A stretch of DNA of 6,145 bases from an uncultured Eubacteriales bacterium (GTDB taxonomy: Bacteria; Bacillota; Clostridia; Lachnospirales; Lachnospiraceae): NCBI GenBank assembly GCA_900321525.1, contig ONWL01000096.1:1-6145 (forward strand), written 5' to 3'. The notes beneath the pieces are model-generated. The model did not search any database, was not told where the DNA came from, and saw only the letters and a program-made list of their open reading frames with translations. Made by a program: the position numbers and the translations under genes. Of this stretch, positions 1 through 5,270 are shown piece by piece. The number at the start of each line of letters is the position of its first letter. Position 1 is the first letter of the stretch.

Positions 1-890
1 AGACGGTCAATTCCGGAGACGGGCAGAATGACAACGGTTATAATGAGTATTCCGATTTTACCAGTGACAGTGGCAGCACATCTGATGCATTTATTACCAT
101 TATGCAGACCGGTTCTTATCGTATCAAAGGGCAGATCAATGAGCAGAATATGGGATATCTGAGGGAAGGCATGAATGTGATCATTCATTCCAGAGTGGAT
201 GATGCCATCACATGGACAGGTGTGATTTCTCTGATTGATACATCCAAAGCAGATACAGAGAACAACAACAATTATAATTACTATGATACAGATGCCTATA
301 CCAGTTCCACCAAGTATGCATTTTATGTAGAGTTGGATTCTCTGGATGGTTTGATGATTGGACAGCATGTATTCATTGAGCCGGACATGGGACAGAATGA
401 AGAGAAAGAAGGCATTTGGCTGTCTTCCTTCTATTTGGATATGACAGATATTGAGACTACTTATGCATGGATTGCCAGCGACAAGGACAAGCTGGTGAAG
501 CAGGAACTCACATTGGGTGAGTATGATGCCAATCTGGATGAGTACGAAATCGTGGAAGGTTTGACAGCAGATGATTATATTGCCATTCCGGATGCATCCT
601 TAGAAGAAGGAATGCCGGTTACCCGCTATGATGATTTCTACTTTGATGATGGTAACTATGACGATTATGAGTTTGAAAGTGGCAATATAGATGGAGAGAT
701 GTTCTTTGATGAGGACGGCAATCCAATCTACTCAGATGAGATGTTCTTTGATGAAGATGGCAACCCGATTTTTTCTGATGAAAATTTCAATGGAGAGGGA
801 TTTGATGTAGACGGAGGAAATGATCAGGAATCCATAGACGGGCTGGATGCATACTTAGAATCCAGTGCAGTCTCTGTCAAGAATAATTAG
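1..890 (+). CDS. HlyD/RND-type efflux adaptor with acidic C-terminal tail, 5' partial
   Basis: This is the C-terminal 295 residues of a membrane-fusion adaptor. The frame (codons begin at base 3) is open to the left edge, so the true start lies outside and the ATG at 102 is internal. A Gly/Asn/Asp/Ser-rich linker is followed by a beta-barrel-like segment (AFITIMQTGSYRIKGQIN, then NMGYLREGMNVII) and a membrane-proximal-like segment ending in GLTADDYIAIPD and EEGMPV. The same closing pattern (GITPDDYLAFP, VKEGAS) occurs in the second adaptor downstream, which indicates paralogy. The last 80 or so residues are extremely acidic (YDD, DFYFDD, DDYEFE) and contain a 14-residue tandem repeat. In the family, such adaptors link an exporter permease to the cell exterior or envelope. 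Here it is the first visible gene of an ABC exporter operon, 14 nt ahead of the ATPase. The lipoyl and coiled-coil parts would lie upstream and are not visible. The acidic tail is not a usual part of the family and its role is unknown. Confidence 0.85.
   Translation, partial: TVNSGDGQNDNGYNEYSDFTSDSGSTSDAFITIMQTGSYRIKGQINEQNMGYLREGMNVIIHSRVDDAITWTGVISLIDTSKADTENNNNYNYYDTDAYTSSTKYAFYVELDSLDGLMIGQHVFIEPDMGQNEEKEGIWLSSFYLDMTDIETTYAWIASDKDKLVKQELTLGEYDANLDEYEIVEGLTADDYIAIPDASLEEGMPVTRYDDFYFDDGNYDDYEFESGNIDGEMFFDEDGNPIYSDEMFFDEDGNPIFSDENFNGEGFDVDGGNDQESIDGLDAYLESSAVSVKNN
696..779 (+). repeat. 42-bp tandem repeat (2 copies) in the acidic adaptor tail
   Basis: Two adjacent 42-bp units, 696-737 and 738-779, each encode a 14-residue block EMFFDEDGNPI(Y/F)SD. 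A degenerate third start (ENFNGEGFD) follows. The copies differ at 8 bases, 7 of them at third codon positions, and only one residue changes (Tyr to Phe). The duplication is therefore not brand new, and the protein sequence appears to have been kept. Confidence 0.9.
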
Positions 891-896
891 AGGAGG
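891..896 (+). promoter_or_regulatory. Shine-Dalgarno AGGAGG for the ATPase gene
   Basis: A perfect AGGAGG begins directly after the stop codon of the first adaptor and lies 8 nt before the ATG at 905. It fixes the ATPase start and supports translation from a shared transcript. Confidence 0.85.
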
Positions 897-904
897 TAGA
901 ACGC

Positions 905-1585
905 ATGCTTCTTCAATTAAAAGAAATTTATAAAGATTATCCTCAGGGACGTTCGATGGTGCCGGTATTGAAACATGTATCATTGGACGTAGAGGAGGGA
1001 CAGTATATAGCCATCATGGGACCTTCTGGTTCTGGCAAAACTACATTGATGAATATTATTGGGTGCCTGGATGTGCCCACTTCAGGAGATTATCTGTTGG
1101 ATGGACAGAATATTTCCAGAGAAAAAGATGCAAAAATGGCAAGCATACGAAATCGCTTCATCGGTTTTGTGTTCCAGCAATTTAATCTGCTGCCGAAGTT
1201 GACCGCACTGGATAATGTGGCATTGCCCCTTTTGTATGCAGGGGTGAACAAGAAAGAACGCCGTGCCAGAGCAGCAGAAGCATTGAAGAAGGTGGGACTG
1301 GAAGATCGTATAAAGTTTCGCCCCAATCAGCTTTCCGGTGGACAGTGTCAAAGAGTGGCAATCGCCAGGGCAATCGTAGGCAATCCCCGGCTGTTGCTGG
1401 CAGATGAGCCTACTGGTGCATTGGACAGTAAGTCTGGTACACAGATCATGGAGTTGTTCAAAAAATTAAATGAAGAGGGCATGACCATTGTCATGATCAC
1501 CCATGAGCAGTCCATTGCAGATTGTGCCCAGAAGATTTATTACATTTTGGATGGGGAACTGAGGGATAACAGGGGGAACTGGTAA
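905..1585 (+). CDS. ABC transporter ATP-binding protein, MacB/LolD/YknY type
   Basis: A complete 226-residue nucleotide-binding protein that hydrolyses ATP in the cytoplasm to drive the partner permease. Motifs in order: Walker A GPSGSGKT (39-46), Q-loop VFQQFNLLP (89-97), ABC signature LSGGQ (143-147) followed by CQRVAIARA, Walker B LLLADEPTGALD (163-174) with catalytic Glu168, and switch His200 in MITHE. The FxxQQFNLLPxLTALDNVALPL stretch and the ADEPTGALDSKSG block are typical of the MacB/LolD branch, whose partners are FtsX-fold permeases. The length is normal for a stand-alone ATPase; there is no fused membrane domain as in Gram-negative MacB. The start follows a perfect AGGAGG. The stop overlaps the next start by one base (TAATG), which suggests translational coupling to the second adaptor. 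The signature is followed by Cys148 where Gln is more common; this is unlikely to matter. The substrate cannot be deduced. Confidence 0.95.
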   Translation: MLLQLKEIYKDYPQGRSMVPVLKHVSLDVEEGQYIAIMGPSGSGKTTLMNIIGCLDVPTSGDYLLDGQNISREKDAKMASIRNRFIGFVFQQFNLLPKLTALDNVALPLLYAGVNKKERRARAAEALKKVGLEDRIKFRPNQLSGGQCQRVAIARAIVGNPRLLLADEPTGALDSKSGTQIMELFKKLNEEGMTIVMITHEQSIADCAQKIYYILDGELRDNRGNW

Positions 1586-3525
1586 TGAAGAGAGGATGGA
1601 TCAAAAAGATTTTAATTACAGTACTGGTCATTGCGATCCTTGCAGGGGCAGTTTTTGGTGGAACTGCTGCATATCGCCATTTCCATACTGGGGGAGTGGT
1701 CAATGTGTATTCTATGTCAGATCAGATCGTGACAGATGACTGGATCGGTGACAGTGGAGAATCTTATGGAAATGTGCGTACAAGCAATATTCAAACGGTT
1801 TATGTGTCCAGTACCCAGACTGTCACAGATGTGTTAGTAGAAGATGGACAGGAAGTGAAAAAAGGGGATGTGCTGTTTACGTATGATTCTACATTGAATG
1901 ATTTGAATGTAGAGCGTCAAAAATTAATCATTCAGAAAAAGGAAGCCACACTGGAAACGTTGAATAAAGAACTGCAAAAGTATCAGAGTTATCGTCCGGG
2001 ACAGGTCATTCCCTATTCCGAATATCCGGGAGTAGGTGCTTTGTTGAGTCAGGCATCTGAGCCGGAATATAAATATACAGCACGCTTGTCTGGATTTTCC
2101 ATTACAGACAGCATTGCATGGTTAGGGGCTGTGTTTACACGGGATACGACAGCAGAGGAGTCAAGCACAGAAGAAAACAGCAGCCGGTCCGAAACAGAAA
2201 CCGAGGAACCAGAGACGAAAGAACCGGAAACCAAGGCACCGGAGACCACTGTGCCGGAAACCACTGCGCCTGCTACAACAGCACCAGAGGAAACCATTGA
2301 CCCCAGGAAAGACTATCCAAAGCGTCTGGGTGGAAAGGGAACTGCGGATAGTCCATACCGCTATCGGTGGGATCAGGAATATGAGATAGATCGCTCTTTT
2401 GTCACATATGTGTTGAATGGAAAGTCAGATGCAAATGTAGTATTTGAAGTATACCAGCAGGAATCCCAGAAGAATCCAAGCTTCTCCTGGGCTATGACCT
2501 TCCATAAAGATGGTTCGTATACTTATGGCAGTGTGAAAATTGGCAAGGATGTGTATGATGCCATGAAGGATCAGGAAACAGAACCACAGTCAGATACACC
2601 AAATGAAAGTATAGATGTGAACAATGGCAATGACAACAACGGCAGTGCCATTAATGATGGTGAAAACAATGGAAGTGTCATCAATGATGGTGAAAACAAT
2701 GGAAGTGTCATTAACGATGGAAACAACAACTGGTTTGACTGGAATGACAGCAACAATGACGGCCCGTTGGTAGATTCTGTGACATTGACAGCAGAGGATA
2801 TTGCCAAATTCGTCAGTGCAAAGCAGCAGGAAATTCAAACTACCCAGCTGGAGCTGCGTCAGGCAAAGCTGGAACTGGAGAAAATGGAAGCAGAGTTAAA
2901 CAATGATAAGGTGATCAGCACCATGGATGGTGTAGTAACCATGGTCAATGATCTGGAAACTGCTTCTATAGATTCTTCTGAAGCCTTTCTGAAAGTTTCT
3001 GCAGGTGGCGGTTACTATGTGACTTGTTATGCAGGGGAACTGGATTTGGAAGACATTCAGGTAGGGCAGACCGTAGATGTGTTCGCCTATAATTCCGGTG
3101 AGATGTGTGAAGGTGTTATAAAAGAGATTTCCCAATATCCTGCCGAGCAGATGAATTATTATTATTCTGGTAATACCAATGTATCCTATTATCCATACGA
3201 AATTTTCATTGACGACAGTGTGACGCTGGAAAATGGTGAATCCGTATCGGTTACCAGACGAGATACACAGACAGAAACCAAAGGCTTTTATCTGTACAAT
3301 ATGTTCATCCGTACAGAAAACGGAACGAGCTATGTGTATAAGCAGGCGGAAGACGGTGCGCTGACCAAGCAGATTGTTCGGACAGGAGCTTCTCTCTGGG
3401 GCAGTTATACCCAGATTTTAAGTGGAATCACACCAGATGATTATCTGGCATTCCCATATGGCAGCAATGTCAAAGAGGGGGCATCTACAGAACTAAAAGA
3501 AATAAACGAACTATATGGATATTAA
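1585..3525 (+). CDS. HlyD/RND-type efflux adaptor with a large insert in the coiled-coil hairpin
   Basis: A complete 646-residue adaptor, well above the roughly 350-450 usual for the family. It has a basic N-terminus and one membrane anchor (about 8-30, ILITVLVIAILAGAVFGG), which places the rest outside the cell. A lipoyl-type half-motif follows (VTDVLVEDGQEVKKGDVLFTYD, about 80-101), then a first hairpin helix (about 103-135). The returning helix is at about 404-441 and the second lipoyl half at about 442-458 (DKVISTMDGVVTMV). The beta-barrel region is at about 475-560 and a membrane-proximal part runs to the end (GITPDDYLAFP). Between the two helices sit some 268 residues: a Thr/Pro/Glu repeat (208-237), a small folded-looking segment (about 246-330, GKGTADSPYRY to GSVKIGKDVYD) and an Asn/Gly/Asp repeat (353-382). 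It starts at ATG 1585, overlapping the ATPase stop by 1 nt, with AGGGGG 8 nt upstream. By analogy with YknX it should couple to the permease. The insert role is unknown. Confidence 0.93.
   Translation: MKRGWIKKILITVLVIAILAGAVFGGTAAYRHFHTGGVVNVYSMSDQIVTDDWIGDSGESYGNVRTSNIQTVYVSSTQTVTDVLVEDGQEVKKGDVLFTYDSTLNDLNVERQKLIIQKKEATLETLNKELQKYQSYRPGQVIPYSEYPGVGALLSQASEPEYKYTARLSGFSITDSIAWLGAVFTRDTTAEESSTEENSSRSETETEEPETKEPETKAPETTVPETTAPATTAPEETIDPRKDYPKRLGGKGTADSPYRYRWDQEYEIDRSFVTYVLNGKSDANVVFEVYQQESQKNPSFSWAMTFHKDGSYTYGSVKIGKDVYDAMKDQETEPQSDTPNESIDVNNGNDNNGSAINDGENNGSVINDGENNGSVINDGNNNWFDWNDSNNDGPLVDSVTLTAEDIAKFVSAKQQEIQTTQLELRQAKLELEKMEAELNNDKVISTMDGVVTMVNDLETASIDSSEAFLKVSAGGGYYVTCYAGELDLEDIQVGQTVDVFAYNSGEMCEGVIKEISQYPAEQMNYYYSGNTNVSYYPYEIFIDDSVTLENGESVSVTRRDTQTETKGFYLYNMFIRTENGTSYVYKQAEDGALTKQIVRTGASLWGSYTQILSGITPDDYLAFPYGSNVKEGASTELKEINELYGY
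2206..2295 (+). repeat. 15-bp tandem repeat encoding (E/A)PET(K/T) units
   Basis: Six successive 15-bp units encode EPETK, EPETK, APETT, VPETT, APATT and APEET (residues 208-237 of the second adaptor). The units are diverged at the DNA level but the Pro and Thr spacing is regular. Thr/Pro/Glu-rich runs of this type are common flexible spacers in Gram-positive surface proteins. Here the run links the first coiled-coil helix region to the small domain inside the insert. Confidence 0.88.
2641..2730 (+). repeat. 30-bp tandem repeat encoding GS(A/V)INDG(E/N)NN
   Basis: Three direct 30-bp units (2641-2670, 2671-2700, 2701-2730) encode GSAINDGENN, GSVINDGENN and GSVINDGNNN (residues 353-382). Units 1 and 2 differ at three bases, and units 2 and 3 at about six. 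Asn/Asp/Gly-rich sequence continues on both sides, indicating a disordered linker that leads back into the second coiled-coil helix. Exact in-frame periodicity means copy number could vary between strains without a frameshift. Confidence 0.92.
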
Positions 3526-3526
3526 T

Positions 3527-3534
3527 GGAGGGAG
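3527..3534 (+). promoter_or_regulatory. Shine-Dalgarno GGAGGGAG for the permease gene
   Basis: This purine run lies in the 12-nt gap between the second adaptor stop (TAA 3523-3525) and the ATG at 3538; its GGAGG core ends 6 nt before the start. It supports the chosen permease start. Confidence 0.8.
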
Positions 3535-3537
3535 CAT

Positions 3538-4797
3538 ATGTTTGAAAATATTGCATTGGCCTTTCAGGGCATTATTGGTCATAAGCTTCGTTCCTTTCTG
3601 ACGATGCTTGGTATTATCATTGGAATTGCTTCCATCATTTCCATTGTATCTACCATCAAGGGAACAAATGAGCAGATCAAGCAGAATTTAATCGGTTCCG
3701 GCAATAATTCCGTTGTCGTACAGTTGAATCAAGGTGGTTATGAGTACGAAATGGCATATGAGTCATTGCCGGAGGGAGTACCTGTGATTACAGAAGACGT
3801 ACGGCAGGAAATCGAAGATTTGGAAGAAGTGGAATGTGCATCGTTGTTTTTGAGCAGACGGTACACCAATGATACAGTCTTTCATCAGAAAAACGCTTAC
3901 AATGGTTCTTTATACGGGATAGATGAGAACTATTTTGATGTATATGGATACTATATACAGATAGGACGAAACTTCACAGAGGAAGATTTTGCATGGTTTC
4001 GTAAGGTCGCTATCTTAGACAGTACTGCAGCCAAAGCATTGTTTCCTACCGGCAATCCAGTGGGACAGGTAGTGGAAATTCACGGAGAGCCATTTACCAT
4101 CATCGGTCAGATGGATCAGACTTCTGCCTTTGAGCCGGTCATCAATAGTGTCAATGATTACAGGACTTATAACAGCAATGACAATGGTGGACAGATTTTT
4201 GTGCCTTCTTCTGTCTGGGGGATTATTTATCGGTATGATGAGCCACAGTCTGTGGCAGTTCGTGCTGCCAGTACAGATGATATGACAAAAGCCGGTAAAA
4301 ACACGGCAGATATCTTAAATGCAAGATTGACGGTAGACAATGACAGTGATTTGGCATATAAGAGCAATGATCTGTTAGAAGAAGCAAAGCAGTTACAGGA
4401 GTTGAGTTCTGCCACCAACAACCAGCTGTTATGGATTGCAGGAATTTCTCTGTTGGTAGGTGGTATTGGTGTCATGAATATTATGCTGGTGACTGTTACA
4501 GAGCGAACCAGAGAGATTGGTTTGAAAAAAGCCATTGGTGCAAGAAAGAGAAGGATTCTGTTTCAGTTTTTGACCGAGGCAGTGGTACTGACCGGTATGG
4601 GCGGTCTGTTGGGAGTGCTTGCGGGAATCATCCTGTCTCAGGTGATTTCCAATTTGAGTGGAACTCCCACTGCCATCAGCATGTCGGCTTCATTGGTAGC
4701 AGTGATCTTCTCTATGGTCATTGGTATTGTGTTTGGTTTGCTGCCAGCTATTAAGGCCGCAAACTTAAATCCGATTGAAGCACTTCGGAGAGAGTAA
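3538..4797 (+). CDS. ABC transporter permease, MacB/FtsX family (YknZ-like)
   Basis: A complete 419-residue membrane subunit with the MacB-type topology. The N-terminal segment ENIALAFQGIIGHKLRSFLTMLGIIIGIASIISI contains the first membrane helix (about 20-40). A large extracellular MacB_PCD-type domain follows (about 45-290). The C-terminal FtsX domain has three helices (about 297-320, 345-371 and 383-404). The cytoplasmic loop TERTREIGLKKAIGARKRRI (321-340) and the closing LLPAIKAANLNPIEALR (401-417) are family hallmarks. The protein should dimerise, bind the upstream ATPase, and use ATP-driven movement to push a substrate outward through the adaptors, as described for MacB (mechanotransmission). 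No sequence feature names the substrate. In Bacillus subtilis the related YknXYZ set protects against the SdpC toxin, and other relatives handle antibiotics, peptides or lipoproteins. It is the last gene of the operon, with a strong terminator just after its stop. Confidence 0.95.
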   Translation: MFENIALAFQGIIGHKLRSFLTMLGIIIGIASIISIVSTIKGTNEQIKQNLIGSGNNSVVVQLNQGGYEYEMAYESLPEGVPVITEDVRQEIEDLEEVECASLFLSRRYTNDTVFHQKNAYNGSLYGIDENYFDVYGYYIQIGRNFTEEDFAWFRKVAILDSTAAKALFPTGNPVGQVVEIHGEPFTIIGQMDQTSAFEPVINSVNDYRTYNSNDNGGQIFVPSSVWGIIYRYDEPQSVAVRAASTDDMTKAGKNTADILNARLTVDNDSDLAYKSNDLLEEAKQLQELSSATNNQLLWIAGISLLVGGIGVMNIMLVTVTERTREIGLKKAIGARKRRILFQFLTEAVVLTGMGGLLGVLAGIILSQVISNLSGTPTAISMSASLVAVIFSMVIGIVFGLLPAIKAANLNPIEALRRE

Positions 4798-4804
4798 AAA
4801 GCAG

Positions 4805-4838
4805 ACCCTCTGTCTTGGAAAAGAGACAGAGGGTTTTT
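4805..4838 (+). terminator. Rho-independent terminator of the exporter operon
   Basis: A perfect 11-bp stem, ACCCTCTGTCT (4805-4815) with AGACAGAGGGT (4824-4834), encloses an 8-nt loop and runs into TTTTT (4834-4838). It starts 7 nt after the permease stop and marks the end of the exporter transcript. Confidence 0.93.
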
Positions 4839-4845
4839 AAAATAT

Positions 4846-5085
4846 TTGGAGAAAAAAGGGATTATCCCCACAGTACTGATTTTGTTTCCGTTTATCAAGT
4901 CCATTGAAAAGCTGGTTACATGGCTGATCAAAGATAACCCGGAAGAAAAGGAGAAAAAGTTGCTTACGCAACTGCGCTCGATGCGAGAATTCTGCGTTCG
5001 CAGAATTCTTTTTTTGGGCAGAAAATCTCTGTTTTTGGTTTCAAAGGTGCTGTGGTATGCAGAAAATTGTGGCAGCAATAAATAG
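4846..5085 (+). CDS. Doubtful small reading frame with one hydrophobic segment
   Basis: A 79-codon frame whose only early start is TTG at 4846; no Shine-Dalgarno sequence precedes it and the terminator T-tract lies immediately upstream. Residues 5-28 (GIIPTVLILFPFIKSIEKLVTWLI) could form one membrane or amphipathic segment, followed by a charged stretch (KDNPEEKEKK). The codons up to about 4959 look like those of the neighbouring genes. From 4960 on the frame runs through the hairpin block and ends in low-grade sequence, so that part is probably not natural protein. It may be the 3' remnant of a lost gene later joined to the hairpin block, a tiny membrane protein, or chance. I do not recognise it, and I lean to it not being a functional gene. 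Confidence 0.2.
   Translation: MEKKGIIPTVLILFPFIKSIEKLVTWLIKDNPEEKEKKLLTQLRSMREFCVRRILFLGRKSLFLVSKVLWYAENCGSNK
4960..5015 (+). repeat. Hairpin-rich block with terminator-like end, possible dispersed element
   Basis: Three hairpins are packed head to tail: TTGC/GCAA (4960-4963 with 4968-4971), CTCG/CGAG (4977-4980 with 4984-4987), and a perfect 10-bp stem AGAATTCTGC/GCAGAATTCT (4986-4995 with 5000-5009) with loop GTTC, followed by T tract 5009-5015. The second and third hairpins share bases 4986-4987, so both cannot form fully. The block is GC-richer than the surrounding intergenic DNA. It resembles small structured repeats seen between genes in Lachnospiraceae, but only one copy is in this window, so a dispersed nature is an inference. 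Confidence 0.5.
4986..5015 (+). terminator. Second Rho-independent terminator-like hairpin
   Basis: The 10-bp perfect stem (4986-4995 with 5000-5009), 4-nt loop GTTC and run of seven T (5009-5015) meet the usual form of an intrinsic terminator on the plus strand. No confident gene ends just before it, so it either backs up the operon terminator, ends the doubtful small frame, or belongs to a structured repeat. Confidence 0.72.
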
Positions 5086-5092
5086 TATTTAG

Positions 5093-5116
5093 GAAATTCA
5101 GCAAAAACTTTATTTT
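5093..5116 (+). repeat. Direct repeat copy 1 upstream of gdhA
   Basis: GAAATTCAGCAAAAA (5093-5107), then three variable bases and TATTTT (5111-5116). It is identical to copy 2 over 15 nt and matches at 21 of 24 positions overall. Its centre is about 130 bp before the predicted gdhA transcription start. It could be an operator half or a remnant of a small duplication. Confidence 0.8.
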
Positions 5117-5152
5117 GTGAAGTAAAAATGGTCAAAAATCAATTTAAATTAC

Positions 5153-5176
5153 GAAATTCAGCAAAAAAAATATTTT
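5153..5176 (+). repeat. Direct repeat copy 2 upstream of gdhA
   Basis: GAAATTCAGCAAAAA (5153-5167), three variable bases, then TATTTT (5171-5176), starting exactly 60 bp after copy 1. Its centre is about 70 bp before the predicted transcription start, a position typical for activator sites in bacteria. No regulator is visible in the window. Confidence 0.8.
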
Positions 5177-5200
5177 TATTATCCGTAAGAGAAAAAAGGA

Positions 5201-5229
5201 TTGCATAAAGTTACAAGTTATAATAAAAT
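5201..5229 (+). promoter_or_regulatory. Predicted sigma-A promoter of gdhA
   Basis: A -35 box TTGCAT (5201-5206) and a -10 box TAAAAT (5224-5229) are separated by 17 bp. A perfect TATAAT also lies at 5219-5224, but with only 12 bp to TTGCAT and no good -35 at the right distance. Transcription would start near 5236, giving a leader of about 35 nt with no room for a riboswitch. Confidence 0.6.
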
Positions 5230-5254
5230 AAATGTGTCAAAACCGAAAAATAAC

Positions 5255-5261
5255 TAAGGAG
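5255..5261 (+). promoter_or_regulatory. Shine-Dalgarno TAAGGAG for gdhA
   Basis: TAAGGAG lies 9 nt before the ATG at 5271 in an A-rich, unstructured leader. It fixes the start and fits efficient translation. Confidence 0.8.
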
Positions 5262-5270
5262 ATTAGAAAA

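Larger units (their letters stand above)
5016..5200. other. AT-rich intergenic DNA upstream of gdhA
   Basis: This stretch holds no credible gene. It contains the two copies of GAAATTCAGCAAAAA (listed separately), a perfect 10-bp palindrome AATTTAAATT at 5141-5150 between them, and many A- and T-tracts. Its place directly upstream of the gdhA promoter makes it the likely control region of that gene. Confidence 0.6.

Noticed and set aside
711..779. DEDGN motifs in the acidic tail as EF-hand or dockerin-type calcium loops
   Set aside because: The Gly and hydrophobic residues are not at the EF-hand positions (Gly6 and Ile8), and flanking helices are not evident. Acidic character alone does not support a calcium-binding domain.
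2049..2297. Minus-strand and other-frame reading frames within the adaptor repeats (also 2571-2838)
   Set aside because: Their repetitive Val/Ser and Leu/Ser/Pro composition is simply the repeat DNA read in another frame.
2650..2730. Asn-Gly-Ser sequons in the repeat as glycosylation sites
   Set aside because: N-linked glycosylation at such sites is not known for this bacterial group, and the motif follows from the low-complexity composition.
5019..5036. A third terminator: CAGA/TCTG followed by five T
   Set aside because: The stem is only 4 bp of mixed composition, and such a pattern is expected by chance in AT-rich DNA.
4638..5135. A 165-codon minus-strand reading frame crossing the permease end
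   Set aside because: It overlaps the conserved FtsX end of the permease on the opposite strand, passes through the terminator, and shows no family features; it is a shadow.
5093..5176. Direct repeats as the start of a CRISPR array
   Set aside because: There are only two copies, the unit is AT-rich with no usual repeat features, the three variable bases fall inside the repeat, and no cas genes are present.
5236..5270. A riboswitch or attenuator in the gdhA leader
   Set aside because: The predicted leader is about 35 nt, A-rich and without a stem; the hairpin block lies more than 180 bp upstream of the promoter.
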